In this document: in pieces, positions 53,750 to 64,000 of the stretch
Position numbering within the stretch: the stretch's first letter is position 1
How the letters are laid out: the number at the start of each line of letters is the position of its first letter
Notes under the pieces: generated by a model
Seen by the model: the letters and a program-made list of their open reading frames with translations, nothing else
Databases searched by the model: none
Told to the model about the DNA's origin: nothing
Made by a program: the position numbers and the translations under genes
Assembly: GCF_029910095.1 (NCBI RefSeq)
Contig: NZ_CP094526.1
Coordinates: forward strand, 2,108,001-2,172,000
Source: Bradyrhizobium sp. ISRA464
GTDB lineage: Bacteria; Pseudomonadota; Alphaproteobacteria; Rhizobiales; Xanthobacteraceae
Reading direction: 5' to 3'
Length of the DNA: 64,000 nt

Positions 53750-55423
53750 ATGCTGGCGCGTCTGTCGATCCGTGACATCGTCCTGATCGAACGGCTCGAT
53801 ATCGAATTCTCCCGTGGCCTCGCGGTGCTGACCGGCGAAACCGGCGCGGGTAAATCCATCCTGCTCGATGCTTTTGCGCTGGCGCTTGGCGGCCGCGGCG
53901 ACGCCACCCTCGTGCGCCACGGCGCGGAGCAGGGACAGGTCACCGCCATGTTCGATGTCCCGAAGGGGCATCCGGCGGCCAGGATCCTGGCCGAGAACGG
54001 CCTCGACGACACCGGCGAGATGATCCTGCGCCGTGTGCAGCTCGCCGACGGCCGAACCCGCGCCTTCATCAACGACCAGGCGATCAGCGTGCAGACCCTG
54101 AAGGCGGTCGGCGCCGTTCTGGTCGAGATCCACGGCCAGCATGACGAGCGCGCGCTGGTCGACGCCTCCACCCATCGCCAGCTGCTCGATGCCTTCGCCG
54201 GGCTCGAGAAGGAGGTCACGGGGCTGGAAGCGTTGTGGGATGCCCGGCGCACCGCCAATACGGCGCTCGAGGAACATCGCGCCGGCATGGAGCGCGCCGC
54301 GCGCGAGGCGGATTATCTGCGCCACGCCTCCCAGGAGCTGAAGACGCTGGCGCCGAAGGAGGGCGAGGAGACCGAGCTCGCCAACCGCCGCACCACCATG
54401 ATGCAGGGCGAGAAGATTGCGACCGACCTGCGCGAGGCGCAGGAGGCGATCGGCGGCGCGCATTCGCCCGTGCCGGCCCTGTCGGCCGCGGTGCGGCGGC
54501 TGGAGCGGCGTGCCGCCAATGCGCCCGACCTCATCGAGCCCGCGGTGAAGGCGATTGATGTTGCGATCAACGCGCTGGAGGAGGCCGACCAGCATCTCAA
54601 TGCCGCGCTGGCCGCGACCGATTTCGATCCGGCCGAGCTCGAGCGCATCGAGGAGCGGTTGTTCGCGCTGCGCGCGGCCTCGCGCAAATATTCGACGCCG
54701 GTCGATTTGCTGGCCGCGCTGGCCACGCAATACGCCAACGACGTCGCGCTGATCGATGCCGGCGCCGACCAGCTCAAGAAGCTGGAGGCGGCCGCCGGCG
54801 AAGCCGACAAGCGCTACGCCGCGGCTGCGGCAAAACTGTCGGCTTCGCGCACCAAGGCGGCCGAGAAGCTCAACAAGGCCGTCAATGCCGAGCTCGCGCC
54901 GCTCAAGCTCGAGCGCGCAAAATTCATGACGCAGGTCGGGACCAATGCCGCCTCGCCGGGCCCGCAAGGCATCGACCGCGTCGAGTTCTGGGTCCAGACC
55001 AATCCGGGGACCAAGCCGGGACCGATGATGAAGGTCGCCTCCGGCGGCGAGCTGTCGCGCTTCCTGCTCGCGCTCAAGGTCGTGCTCGCCGATCGCGGTT
55101 CGGCGCCGACGCTGGTGTTCGACGAAATCGACACCGGGGTCGGCGGCGCGGTGGCGGACGCGATCGGCTCGCGGCTGTCGCGCCTTGCCGGCAAGGTGCA
55201 GGTGATGGCGGTGACCCACGCGCCGCAGGTCGCGGCCCGCGCCAGCCAGCATCTTCTGATCTCCAAGGATGCGCTCGACAAGGGCAAGCGCGTCGCCACC
55301 CGCGTCAACGCGCTCGCCGCCGACCACCGCCGCGAGGAGATCGCGCGCATGCTGGCCGGCGCCGAGATCACGGCCGAGGCCCGCGCGGCCGCGGAACGCC
55401 TGCTCCGGGCGGCGACGGCTTAA
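53750..55423 (+). CDS. recN: DNA repair SMC-like ATPase RecN
   Basis: 557 residues. MLARLSIRDIVLIERLDIEF start, Walker A LTGETGAGKS at 28-36, two coiled-coil arms with a middle region (about 160-360), ABC signature SGGELSRFLLALK, and Walker B PTLVFDEIDTGVGG. It acts in recombinational double-strand break repair, as a cohesin-like factor. Its placement between bamD and ligA is common in rhizobia. Confidence 0.95.
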   Translation: MLARLSIRDIVLIERLDIEFSRGLAVLTGETGAGKSILLDAFALALGGRGDATLVRHGAEQGQVTAMFDVPKGHPAARILAENGLDDTGEMILRRVQLADGRTRAFINDQAISVQTLKAVGAVLVEIHGQHDERALVDASTHRQLLDAFAGLEKEVTGLEALWDARRTANTALEEHRAGMERAAREADYLRHASQELKTLAPKEGEETELANRRTTMMQGEKIATDLREAQEAIGGAHSPVPALSAAVRRLERRAANAPDLIEPAVKAIDVAINALEEADQHLNAALAATDFDPAELERIEERLFALRAASRKYSTPVDLLAALATQYANDVALIDAGADQLKKLEAAAGEADKRYAAAAAKLSASRTKAAEKLNKAVNAELAPLKLERAKFMTQVGTNAASPGPQGIDRVEFWVQTNPGTKPGPMMKVASGGELSRFLLALKVVLADRGSAPTLVFDEIDTGVGGAVADAIGSRLSRLAGKVQVMAVTHAPQVAARASQHLLISKDALDKGKRVATRVNALAADHRREEIARMLAGAEITAEARAAAERLLRAATA

Positions 55424-55488
55424 ACCTCGCCGTCGTTCCGGGGCGATGCGAAGCATCGAACTCAGGTGCGCACATGCGCACCTGAGTA

Positions 55489-57899
<2,411 letters not shown>

Positions 57900-57923
57900 G
57901 GCGCGGCGTCGCCGCATTCTCTG

Positions 57924-58030
57924 TTGTCGTCACCCGCGCATGCGGGTGACCCAGTATTCCAGAGACAGTGATTGGTTAGCGGATAGGTCGCGGCGTACCG
58001 GATTCCCCGCATGCGCGGGGGGATGACGAG
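57924..58030. repeat. CGTCACCCGCGCATGCGGGTGAC...CCCCGCATGCGCGGGG repeat (left of MFS gene)
   Basis: Two GC-rich palindromes (cacccgcgcatgcgggtg and ccccgcatgcgcgggg) with ccagtattccagagaca between them. A related unit in the same order lies at 59466-59569, so the pair brackets the MFS gene. Confidence 0.65.
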
Positions 58031-58056
58031 GTGAGGGCGTGGCGTGAGCACGCCAC

Positions 58057-59334
58057 TTACATCATTCCGCTTCCTTCCTCTTCCGCCTGCTCGATCCGCC
58101 GTTCGCTGACCACGACATTCCGCCGCGGCACGATGAAGATCATGGTGCATGTGCAGGCGAGCGAGATCGCGAAGATCGCCGATGTCAGCGGCAGTGTGGT
58201 GGTGGTGTGGCCGCCGAGATAGGCGCCGAATTGCGAAATCAGCGAGCCGATTCCCTGCTGCAGGAAGCCCATGGCGCCGGAGGCGGTGCCAGCGGCCTCG
58301 GGGCGGATGCTGATCGCGCCGGCGGCGGAATTGGCCATCACGAAGGCATTGGCGACCATCACGATCATCTGGGTGCCGAACAGCCAGAGCGGCGCCTGGT
58401 TCACCCCGGTCAAGCTCCAGATCAGGTTCAGCAGGCTGCCGCCGACCTGCAGCACGAGGCCGAACCAGATCAGCTTCTCCAGCGAATGGCGCGGCGCGAA
58501 GCGCACGCACAACAGGTTGCCGACGAGGTAGGCGAAGCCTGTTGTCGCGAACCACGCGCCATATTCGGCACTGGTGCGGCCCATCTGCATCACCACGATA
58601 TAGGGGCCGCCGCCGGCGAAGGCGAAGATGATCTGCGAGGCAAGCACCTGGCACAGCATGTAGCCGACGAAGGCGCGACTGCGCATCAGCTTGCCGAGAT
58701 CGCCGCGAAAGCTGGAGCTCTCGGCGCGATCGCGACGGGTTTCCGGCAAGGCCAGCGCGATGAAGATCGTGATCGTGAGCGATGCTGCCGTGATCAAATA
58801 AAGGATCGCGCGCCAGCCGAACGCGGTTTCCAGGAGGCCGCCAGTCAGCGGGCTCACCATCTGCGCGATCATCAGCGCGGCGACCACGAGGCTGATCATC
58901 GCGCCGACACGCTCGCGCGGATAGAGATCGCGGATGATGGCGCGGCTGATCACCATGCCGCTGGCGCCGCCGAGCGCCTGGAAGAAACGCGCGGCGATCA
59001 GTTGCGGCAGGTTTTCGGCGAACACCGAGCCGATGCCCGCTGCCACCATCAGGCCGAGGCCGGCAAGCAGCACCGGCCGCCGGCCGAACTTGTCGGACAG
59101 CGGTCCCATGATGAGCTGCGAGAGGGCGATGCCGACCATGTAGAGCGACACCGTCATCTGCGCGATCGAGATGTCGCGGCTGAACGTCGTCGCCAGCACC
59201 GGCAGCGCCGGAACCAGCATGTAGAGCGAGATCGGCGCCACGCCCGTCATGACGACGAGCATCAGCAGCATGACCTTCGATGTCGCGATGTTGTCCGTGG
59301 CCGCGCCGGGCGGCTTGCCCATCACGCCGTGCAT
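58057..59334 (-). CDS. Bcr/CflA-type MFS multidrug efflux transporter
   Basis: 425 residues, about 12 transmembrane helices. DHA1 signature: YMLVPALPVLATTFSRDISI in helix 1, motif A-like GPLSDKFGRRPVLLAG, and motif C-like MIAQMVSPLTGGLLETAFGW. The charged tail ERRIEQAEEEGSGMM is cytoplasmic. It should export drugs such as bicyclomycin or chloramphenicol, or sulfonamides; the real substrate is unknown. Start may be Met1 or Met5. It is convergent with ligA. Confidence 0.9.
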   Translation of the reverse strand: MHGVMGKPPGAATDNIATSKVMLLMLVVMTGVAPISLYMLVPALPVLATTFSRDISIAQMTVSLYMVGIALSQLIMGPLSDKFGRRPVLLAGLGLMVAAGIGSVFAENLPQLIAARFFQALGGASGMVISRAIIRDLYPRERVGAMISLVVAALMIAQMVSPLTGGLLETAFGWRAILYLITAASLTITIFIALALPETRRDRAESSSFRGDLGKLMRSRAFVGYMLCQVLASQIIFAFAGGGPYIVVMQMGRTSAEYGAWFATTGFAYLVGNLLCVRFAPRHSLEKLIWFGLVLQVGGSLLNLIWSLTGVNQAPLWLFGTQMIVMVANAFVMANSAAGAISIRPEAAGTASGAMGFLQQGIGSLISQFGAYLGGHTTTTLPLTSAIFAISLACTCTMIFIVPRRNVVVSERRIEQAEEEGSGMM

Positions 59335-59465
59335 TCAGGTCCGATCCAGCATTGTGAATCGACTGTAGCGTTCTCGTGCGCGCGGAATACGTGTGTTTCG
59401 GCATACGCCCATGCCGATTCCGGGAGGCGCGTCGGTGGCGTTTCGCCCCGTGGCAACAAACATCG

Positions 59466-59569
59466 TTGTCGTCCCCTGCGAATGCGGGGGAACCAGTATT
59501 CCAGAGACATCAGTATGAGAAGGAGAGGCCGCGGCGTCCTGGATCCCCCGCATGCGCGGGGGATGACAC
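59466..59569. repeat. CGTCCCCTGCGAATGCGGGGG...CCCCCGCATGCGCGGGGG repeat (right of MFS gene)
   Basis: Second copy of the repeat at 57924-58030, sharing ccagtattccagagaca, ccgcggcgt and a terminal cccgcatgcgcggg. It lies between the MFS and aminopeptidase genes. Confidence 0.65.
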
Positions 59570-59597
59570 CGGTGTGTGTCGATACTTGGACGTGCGT

Positions 59598-61427
59598 CTA
59601 CCTCAGTGCCGCCGTCGCCTCATCGAGCCACAGTTTCGTGGCGTTGTCGTCGAGATGCGGGCGCACCACGCGATTGACGCGGGCATGGTAGTCGTTGAGC
59701 CACGTCAGTTCGTCCTCGCTCAGCATGCTCACCTCGATCAGGCGGCGGTCGATCGGCGCCAGCGTCAGCGTCTCGAACGCGTTGACCGGCTTCTCCGCGC
59801 CCTTGATGTCGGTGCCGATCACGAGCTCGAGGTTCTCGATCCGGATGCCGTAGGCGTCGGTCTTGTAGTAGCCGGGCTCGTTGGACAGGATCATGCCGCG
59901 CTTCAGCGGCGTGGTGCCGAGCTTGGAGATCCGCGCCGGCCCTTCGTGCACGCTGAGATAGCTGCCGACGCCGTGGCCGGTGCCGTGCTCGAAATCGACG
60001 CCGGCCTGCCACAGATATTGCCGCGCCAGGGTGTCGAGCTGCGCACCGGTGGTGCCGTCGGGAAAGATCGCGCGGGCGATCGCGATATGACCGCGCAGCA
60101 CGCGGGTGAAACGGTCGCGCATCTCGCCGGTCGGCTGGCCGATCGCAATGGTGCGGGTGACGTCGGTGGTGCCGTCCTCATACTGTGCCCCGGAATCGAT
60201 CAGCAGCAGGTCGCCGGGCTCGATCCGGCGGTTGCTCTTGCGCGTGACGCGGTAATGCACGATGGCGCCGTTCGGCCCGGTGCCGGCGATGGTCGGGAAC
60301 GAGACGTCCTTCAGTGCCGCAGTCTGGCGGCGGAACGTCTCCAGCGCCTCGACGGTGTCGATCTCGGTCAGCCCGCCCGAGGGGGCCTCGCGGTCGATCC
60401 AGGCGAGGAAGCGCGTCAATGCAACGGCGTCGCGCTGATGCGCGGTGCGCGTGCCCTCGATCTCGGTCATGTTCTTGACCGCCTTCAAAGCGCTGACCGG
60501 GTCGTTGCCGCGCACCGGCTTGCCGCCGGCACCCGCGATCAGCCGGCTCAAGGCGTCGGCGGCGGTCGCGCTATCGAGCGCGATCGAGGCGCCGCGTTTG
60601 GCGAGCTCGGTGAGCTTCGCCGTCAGCGCCGCCGGCTCCTCGACGTCGGCGGATTGCTCGAGATGGTCGCGCGTCAAGTTGGACAGCTTGCGGTGATCGA
60701 TGAACACCAGCGGCCGGCCCTCCTTCGGCACCAGCGCGTAGGACAGCGGCAGCGGCGTGTGCGAGACGTCGGCGCCGCGGATGTTGAAGGTCCAGGCCAC
60801 GGCGTGGCTGTCGGAGAGCACCAGCGCATCGACGCCGAGCTTGTCGATCTCGATCCGGATGCGCTTGAGCTTCTCCGCCTCGATCTCGCCCGAGAATTGC
60901 GGACCGTGGATCGAAACCGGACCGAGCGGCGGCGCCGGCCGTTCGTGCCAGATCGAATCGACGGGATTGCTGTCGACCGCGACCAGTTCCGCGCCGGCCT
61001 TGGCACAGGCGGCCGCCAGCCGTTCGGCTGCTGCCGATGTGTGCAGCCACGGGTCGAATCCGAGGCGGTCGCCGGCGGCGAGATGCCGGGTCACCCAGTG
61101 CTCCGGCGGCGGATCAACCAGCGGCTCGATGTCCCAGGCCTTGCGGTCGACCTGCTTGCCGGCCTGCAGGGTGTAGCGGCCGTCGACGAACAAAGCGGCC
61201 TGCCTGGCCAGCACGACCGCGAGCCCCGCCGATCCGGTGAAGCCGGTCAGCCAGGCCAGCCGCTCCTCGGACGGGGCGACATATTCGTTCTGCTGCTGGT
61301 CGGCGCGGGGGATCACGAAGCCCGTCAGCTTGCGCCGCGCCAGCTCCTCGCGGAAGGCGCCCAGCCGGGCGGTCAGCGCCACGCCGCTTTCGGGTTCTTC
61401 GAACGTCTGGAAATGAGCCTCGAACAT
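59598..61427 (-). CDS. pepP: Xaa-Pro aminopeptidase P (M24B family)
   Basis: 609 residues from ATG 61427; the open frame extends 42 codons upstream through a repeat and was not used. Two creatinase-like N-terminal domains (about 10-310) precede the pita-bread metallopeptidase domain. Metal ligands are Asp in LLIDSGAQY, Asp in GTTDVTRTI, His in GTGHGVGSYL, Glu in LSNEPGYY and Glu in IENLELV. It removes N-terminal residues preceding proline. The three-domain length matches the eukaryote-like APP1 branch rather than E. coli PepP, so the symbol is used loosely. Confidence 0.9.
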   Translation of the reverse strand: MFEAHFQTFEEPESGVALTARLGAFREELARRKLTGFVIPRADQQQNEYVAPSEERLAWLTGFTGSAGLAVVLARQAALFVDGRYTLQAGKQVDRKAWDIEPLVDPPPEHWVTRHLAAGDRLGFDPWLHTSAAAERLAAACAKAGAELVAVDSNPVDSIWHERPAPPLGPVSIHGPQFSGEIEAEKLKRIRIEIDKLGVDALVLSDSHAVAWTFNIRGADVSHTPLPLSYALVPKEGRPLVFIDHRKLSNLTRDHLEQSADVEEPAALTAKLTELAKRGASIALDSATAADALSRLIAGAGGKPVRGNDPVSALKAVKNMTEIEGTRTAHQRDAVALTRFLAWIDREAPSGGLTEIDTVEALETFRRQTAALKDVSFPTIAGTGPNGAIVHYRVTRKSNRRIEPGDLLLIDSGAQYEDGTTDVTRTIAIGQPTGEMRDRFTRVLRGHIAIARAIFPDGTTGAQLDTLARQYLWQAGVDFEHGTGHGVGSYLSVHEGPARISKLGTTPLKRGMILSNEPGYYKTDAYGIRIENLELVIGTDIKGAEKPVNAFETLTLAPIDRRLIEVSMLSEDELTWLNDYHARVNRVVRPHLDDNATKLWLDEATAALR

Positions 61428-61464
61428 CGCCTTCGCACTCTCTTTGGATCGAGCATGGTACGTT

Positions 61465-61502
61465 GGGAAAACCGCTTTCCGCGCCTGCCGGTCATGCTCT
61501 AA
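61465..61502. repeat. AAAACCGCTTTCC...GGTCATGCTCTAA repeat
   Basis: gggaaaaccgctttccgcg followed by gccggtcatgctctaag, the same family as 2496-2533. It lies upstream of the aminopeptidase start. Confidence 0.55.
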
Positions 61503-61675
61503 GTTCACCTGGACCGCTCCGCAACGCGGCCAGGCATGTCCACAATTTGGCATAACTTATGCTTGAATCGTGGCATCGCCATTAGAAAAGACGGAACGGT
61601 TTCCCGGGCAAGTCGTCCGTCAAAAATACCGGGAGTGTCCAGGAGTGTCTCAACTCGACGGCGAGGAGATGCACC

Positions 61676-61864
61676 GTGCCTGCGTTCACGTTTGAGAAGA
61701 TTACCCCGCCGGTCCACAGTGGCCCGGTTGCCCCCGTCGAACAGAAGCAACGTGGCGTCATCGTCCAGATCCTGGACCGCATCGTCGAGGCGCGCGTCAG
61801 GTGCACGCTGAAGCAGGACAAGGCCGAGACGATCGCTCGCCGCGATTCCGCGCCGTCCGAATAA
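61676..61864 (+). CDS. 62-residue hypothetical protein
   Basis: Starts at GTG 61676 with GAGGAG nine bases upstream and ends at 61864. Starts MPAFTFEKITPPVHSGPVAP and continues KQRGVIVQILDRIVEARVRC. A predicted amphipathic helix in the middle and a charged C-terminus; no signal peptide. Similar short proteins with an RGVIVQxLDRxxEARxK core occur in Bradyrhizobium from memory. Function unknown. It is convergent with the cysteine-cluster gene. Confidence 0.55.
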   Translation: MPAFTFEKITPPVHSGPVAPVEQKQRGVIVQILDRIVEARVRCTLKQDKAETIARRDSAPSE

Positions 61865-61871
61865 TCGGCAA

Positions 61872-62372
61872 CTACTGTTCGAGGTCGGACGCCTTCACCA
61901 CGGTCGCGTTGACGACCTTGGTGCCTTCGAGTTCGATCCGCTCATCCGGGCCGACGATGCCGAGATCGAACTCGTGCTCTGATGTCACCAGCGTCATCCG
62001 CTGACCCACGATCACGACGACGGTCATGTCGGGCGCTTCGCCGGACACGGCCCATTCCCGCAACTCGCTCCGGAATGGCTCCTTGCGCCAGGCATCGGGG
62101 AAGCCGGGATCGCAACGGACCTCGAGGCCGTCTTCCGACGTCGTCAGGACCAGCTTTGATTTGCTCGGCTTCCAGTGCTCCTCCAGGAGCTCATTGACGA
62201 GCCAGACGCAGGCGAAGGTGCGGCACTCCGCCGGCCGATTTGCGTAGATCATGCATCCATGCCCCGGCCTGCAATGCGCGCACCACGCGTTGACGGGCTT
62301 GGCCAGTTCCTCGATCGCCATCACCTTGCAGCAGAGCGTGCAGTCGCCGCACTGTCTGCCCGGTGCCGTCAT
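61872..62372 (-). CDS. Cysteine-cluster (YkgJ-like) protein
   Basis: 166 residues. The N-terminal half carries C-x2-C-x2-CC (QCGDCTLCCKVM), then CAHCRPGHGCMIYANRP and ECRTFACVW, eight or nine Cys likely binding Fe-S or zinc, as in the YkgJ family. The second half is ordinary alpha/beta. Its start overlaps the prmA stop by four bases, so the two are translationally coupled. Function of the family is unknown. Confidence 0.82.
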   Translation of the reverse strand: MTAPGRQCGDCTLCCKVMAIEELAKPVNAWCAHCRPGHGCMIYANRPAECRTFACVWLVNELLEEHWKPSKSKLVLTTSEDGLEVRCDPGFPDAWRKEPFRSELREWAVSGEAPDMTVVVIVGQRMTLVTSEHEFDLGIVGPDERIELEGTKVVNATVVKASDLEQ

Positions 62373-63253
62373 TGCACGGCGCGCAGCAGAAGGCTGCTCC
62401 AGCCCTCGATCTTGAGATGGCGCAGCGGCACCAGCCCGCGCGCGCGGTAGGCGGCGATGACGGCCGGCGCTTGGTGGGTCAACAGGCCGGAGAGGATGAC
62501 CTGCGCCGACGAGGCGAGGTGCCGCGCCATCGGCCCGGCCAGTTGCCTGAGCGGATTGGCGAGGATGTTGGCGAGCACGAGATCGAACGGCCCATCCTCG
62601 GCGAACCGCGGCGCAGCAAAGCCGGTGGCCTGGATCACGTCCACCAGGTGTCCCGCCTCGTTGAGCCGGGCGTTCTCCTCGGCCACTCGCACCGACGGCG
62701 GATCGATATCGCTCGCCAGCACCCGGCCGTGCAGCGCCTTGGCGGCGGCGATCGCCAGCACCCCGGTCCCCGTGCCGAGATCGAGCACGCGGCGTGGCTG
62801 ATACGCTTTCAGCACGTGGTCGAGCAGCAGCAGGCAGCCGCGCGTGGTGCCGTGGTGGCCAGTGCCGAAGGCAAGCGCCGCCTCGATCTCGATGCCGAGC
62901 TTGTTCGGCGGTATCTTTGTCCGGTCATGCTGGCCGTGGACGACGAAGCGGCCGGCCGGAACCGGAACGAGATCCTCAAGGCTGGCCTTCACCCAGTCCT
63001 TCGCCTCCACGGTGTCGAATGTCATGGCAACTGCGACATCCTGTCGCGCAGCCTGCCCGACCAGCTCGCGCAACAACGTCTCGTCCGGCGCGTCGGCAAA
63101 ATGGACCGTGACGTCCCAGCGTCCGTCAGGCCGCTCGAATGCTGCGAAAGCGGCCTGATCCTCGAAAAACACTTCGGAAAGCGCGTCGACGACGCGCTTT
63201 GCGGTCGATTCATCGGGAAGGGTGACACTGGCGCGGTGCGTGGAGGGGGTCAT
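62369..63253 (-). CDS. prmA: Ribosomal protein L11 methyltransferase
   Basis: 294 residues. N-terminal ferredoxin-like substrate domain, linker with LAFGTGHHGTTRGCLLLLD, SAM motif VLDLGTGTGVLAIAAAK, ASDIDPPSVRVAEENARLN, and the NILANPLRQLAG motif. It trimethylates L11 on Lys and N-terminal Ala. It is divergent from the pilin gene and overlaps the downstream cysteine-cluster gene. Confidence 0.94.
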   Translation of the reverse strand: MTPSTHRASVTLPDESTAKRVVDALSEVFFEDQAAFAAFERPDGRWDVTVHFADAPDETLLRELVGQAARQDVAVAMTFDTVEAKDWVKASLEDLVPVPAGRFVVHGQHDRTKIPPNKLGIEIEAALAFGTGHHGTTRGCLLLLDHVLKAYQPRRVLDLGTGTGVLAIAAAKALHGRVLASDIDPPSVRVAEENARLNEAGHLVDVIQATGFAAPRFAEDGPFDLVLANILANPLRQLAGPMARHLASSAQVILSGLLTHQAPAVIAAYRARGLVPLRHLKIEGWSSLLLRAVQ

Positions 63254-63307
63254 CGAATGCCGGTAGCGCGGTTTTTGCTAAAATTTCAACTTTGATTTCA
63301 TTCGATT

Positions 63308-63327
63308 ATCACGTGATTCTACACGTG
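63308..63327. promoter_or_regulatory. Paired CACGTG palindromes between prmA and the pilin gene
   Basis: ATCACGTGAT, a perfect 10-bp palindrome at 63308-63317, then a second CACGTG at 63322-63327; centres 12 bp apart, about one helical turn. A third, TACGTG, lies at 63362. It could be a two-site operator for either divergent gene. The regulator is unknown. Confidence 0.3.
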
Positions 63328-63422
63328 CCGCGTTTAGACAACCTTAGATTTTCCCGTATTAGTACGTGGGCAGGAACAATTCCCTTGTTCCGACAGGGTC
63401 ACACATCAAGGGCAGGGCTATT

Positions 63423-63587
63423 ATGAAGGCATTTGTCGTAAAGTTCTTGCGGAATGAATCCGGCGCCACGGCCATCGAATACGGCCTGATCGCGACCGGC
63501 ATCGCGATCGCCATCATCGCTGCGGTGAATGGCGTTGGCACGGCGCTGAGCACAACCTTCAGCTCGATCAGCACCTCGTTGAAGTAA
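63423..63587 (+). CDS. Flp-type IVb pilin
   Basis: 54 residues from ATG 63423 with AGGG upstream. Short leader (MKAFVVKFLRNESG) cut before ATAIEYGLIATGIAIAIIAA, the Flp prepilin motif with Glu and Tyr at positions 5 and 6 of the mature hydrophobic helix. It assembles Flp/Tad pili, used for surface attachment. No tad assembly genes are in the window, so this is an orphan pilin locus or serves a pilus encoded elsewhere. Confidence 0.9.
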   Translation: MKAFVVKFLRNESGATAIEYGLIATGIAIAIIAAVNGVGTALSTTFSSISTSLK

Positions 63588-63615
63588 GTCAAACTACCGT
63601 ACGGCGTTCTCAGCA

Positions 63616-63650
63616 CACCGGGCGACCTTGTCGCCCGGTGCTTGTCTTTT
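63616..63650 (+). terminator. Rho-independent terminator after the pilin gene
   Basis: CACCGGGCGA-CCTTG-TCGCCCGGTG, a perfect 10-bp stem, followed by CTTGTCTTTT. It starts 29 bases after the pilin stop. Confidence 0.85.
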
Positions 63651-63918
63651 GGGACAGCCCAGGCCGGGAGGCAGGCACCTGAGGCGTTCCGCGACGCCCA
63701 GGGTCCGGACGTCCACAGACCGAACCCCAAGCTGTCAACAGGGTATCCAGGAGGTTACGCCGGGCCTGCGGGCCCCGCGTTCCACAGTGTGTCTACAGCG
63801 GTGTCGCCCGTTTTCCCGGCAGACTGCACAGCCCTGTCCGCGGCTGATCCACCGGTTCTCCACAGCCTGTCCACCGTTTGCCGGGGCTCGGTGGCCACCT
63901 GAAAGGGGCGCTATCGCC
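63651..63918. other. Gene-free stretch rich in CCACAG/DnaA-box-like words
   Basis: About 270 bases with no convincing gene. Words resembling DnaA boxes (TTATCCACA) recur: TTCTCCACA at about 63859 (8 of 9 matches), TGATCCACC at about 63846, cgttccacag, cgtccacag and ctgtcaacag. A simple GC-biased repeat is also possible. Confidence 0.3.
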
Positions 63919-64000
63919 TTACGGAAACAGCCTCCGGTGGTCCGCCAGGATGACCCGCGCCGCATTGTGTCCGGGGGCGCCGGTGACGCCGCCGCCGGGA
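63919..64000 (-). CDS. FAD-dependent oxidoreductase, phytoene-dehydrogenase-like (C-terminal fragment)
   Basis: Only the last 26 residues are inside the window: PGGGVTGAPGHNAARVILAD and HRRLFP, then TAA. The PGGGVxGxPGHNAAR tail is the typical C-terminal FAD-contacting motif of phytoene-desaturase-like flavoproteins. The reaction cannot be assigned from this piece. The rest of the gene lies beyond 64000. Confidence 0.65.
   Translation of the reverse strand, partial: PGGGVTGAPGHNAARVILADHRRLFP

Noticed and set aside
61428..61553. 42-codon N-terminal extension of aminopeptidase P
   Set aside because: The extension runs through an interspersed repeat and is not part of the creatinase-like domain.

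Overview
The window looks like chromosomal DNA of a Bradyrhizobium-type alphaproteobacterium (Bradyrhizobium or a close Nitrobacteraceae relative). The base composition is high-GC, and long open frames appear on the antisense strand of nearly every gene. The cell-division genes, the LpxC/BamD/RecN/LigA block, the alpha-type RNase P RNA and the dense intergenic palindromic repeats all match that group. The genus call comes from recognising families and repeats, not from a database search.

Region 1 (1-27.2 kb) is accessory and housekeeping. It begins with a truncated class III aminotransferase whose start codon overlaps that of a divergent phosphatidylserine-decarboxylase-like gene. Then come a NUDIX hydrolase, a secreted FecR-domain protein with a Pro/Gln/Gly-rich tail, and a decayed patch (yciB-like pseudogene, CPBP protease remnant, 31-residue membrane peptide). 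An extensin-like lipoprotein, a single-domain response regulator and an unusual SDR follow. Next is an 890-residue fusion of a Baeyer-Villiger-type monooxygenase to an alpha/beta esterase. A TetR gene with a perfect palindromic operator faces an EmrAB-like efflux operon. After these are an ABC exporter, a TauE/SafE permease, an alpha/beta hydrolase, a TPR protein followed by a 57-residue sigma-70 region-1.1-like microprotein, rnpB, a PAS protein, a YCII/ECF42 sigma pair and an amidase.

Region 2 (27.4-51.3 kb) is the dcw (division and cell wall) cluster, all on the + strand: rsmH-ftsL-ftsI-murE-murF-mraY-murD // two IS copies // ftsW-murG-murC-murB-ddl-ftsQ-ftsA-ftsZ. These genes build the peptidoglycan precursor from UDP-MurNAc-tripeptide to lipid II and form the septum. 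mraZ is not visible upstream of rsmH. Two identical IS1182-type elements, head to tail and separated by exactly 3 bp, plus about 0.7 kb of dispersed repeats, sit between murD and ftsW. Paired TTTACY-N5-TTTACC direct repeats, resembling variant CtrA sites, lie upstream of both the cluster and ftsQAZ.

Region 3 (51.6-64 kb) carries lpxC (lipid A), bamD (outer-membrane assembly), recN and ligA (DNA repair and replication). A 5'-truncated GIY-YIG nuclease remnant is wedged between recN and ligA. Then come a Bcr/CflA-type MFS pump flanked by two related repeats, an aminopeptidase P, a small hypothetical protein, a cysteine-cluster protein overlapping prmA, a Flp pilin with a strong terminator, a stretch rich in CCACAG words, and the C-terminus of an FAD-dependent oxidoreductase that runs off the window.

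No tRNA, rRNA or CRISPR array was seen. The least ordinary items are the monooxygenase-esterase fusion, the sigma-1.1 microprotein, the tandem IS pair splitting an essential cluster, and the shared direct-repeat motif.
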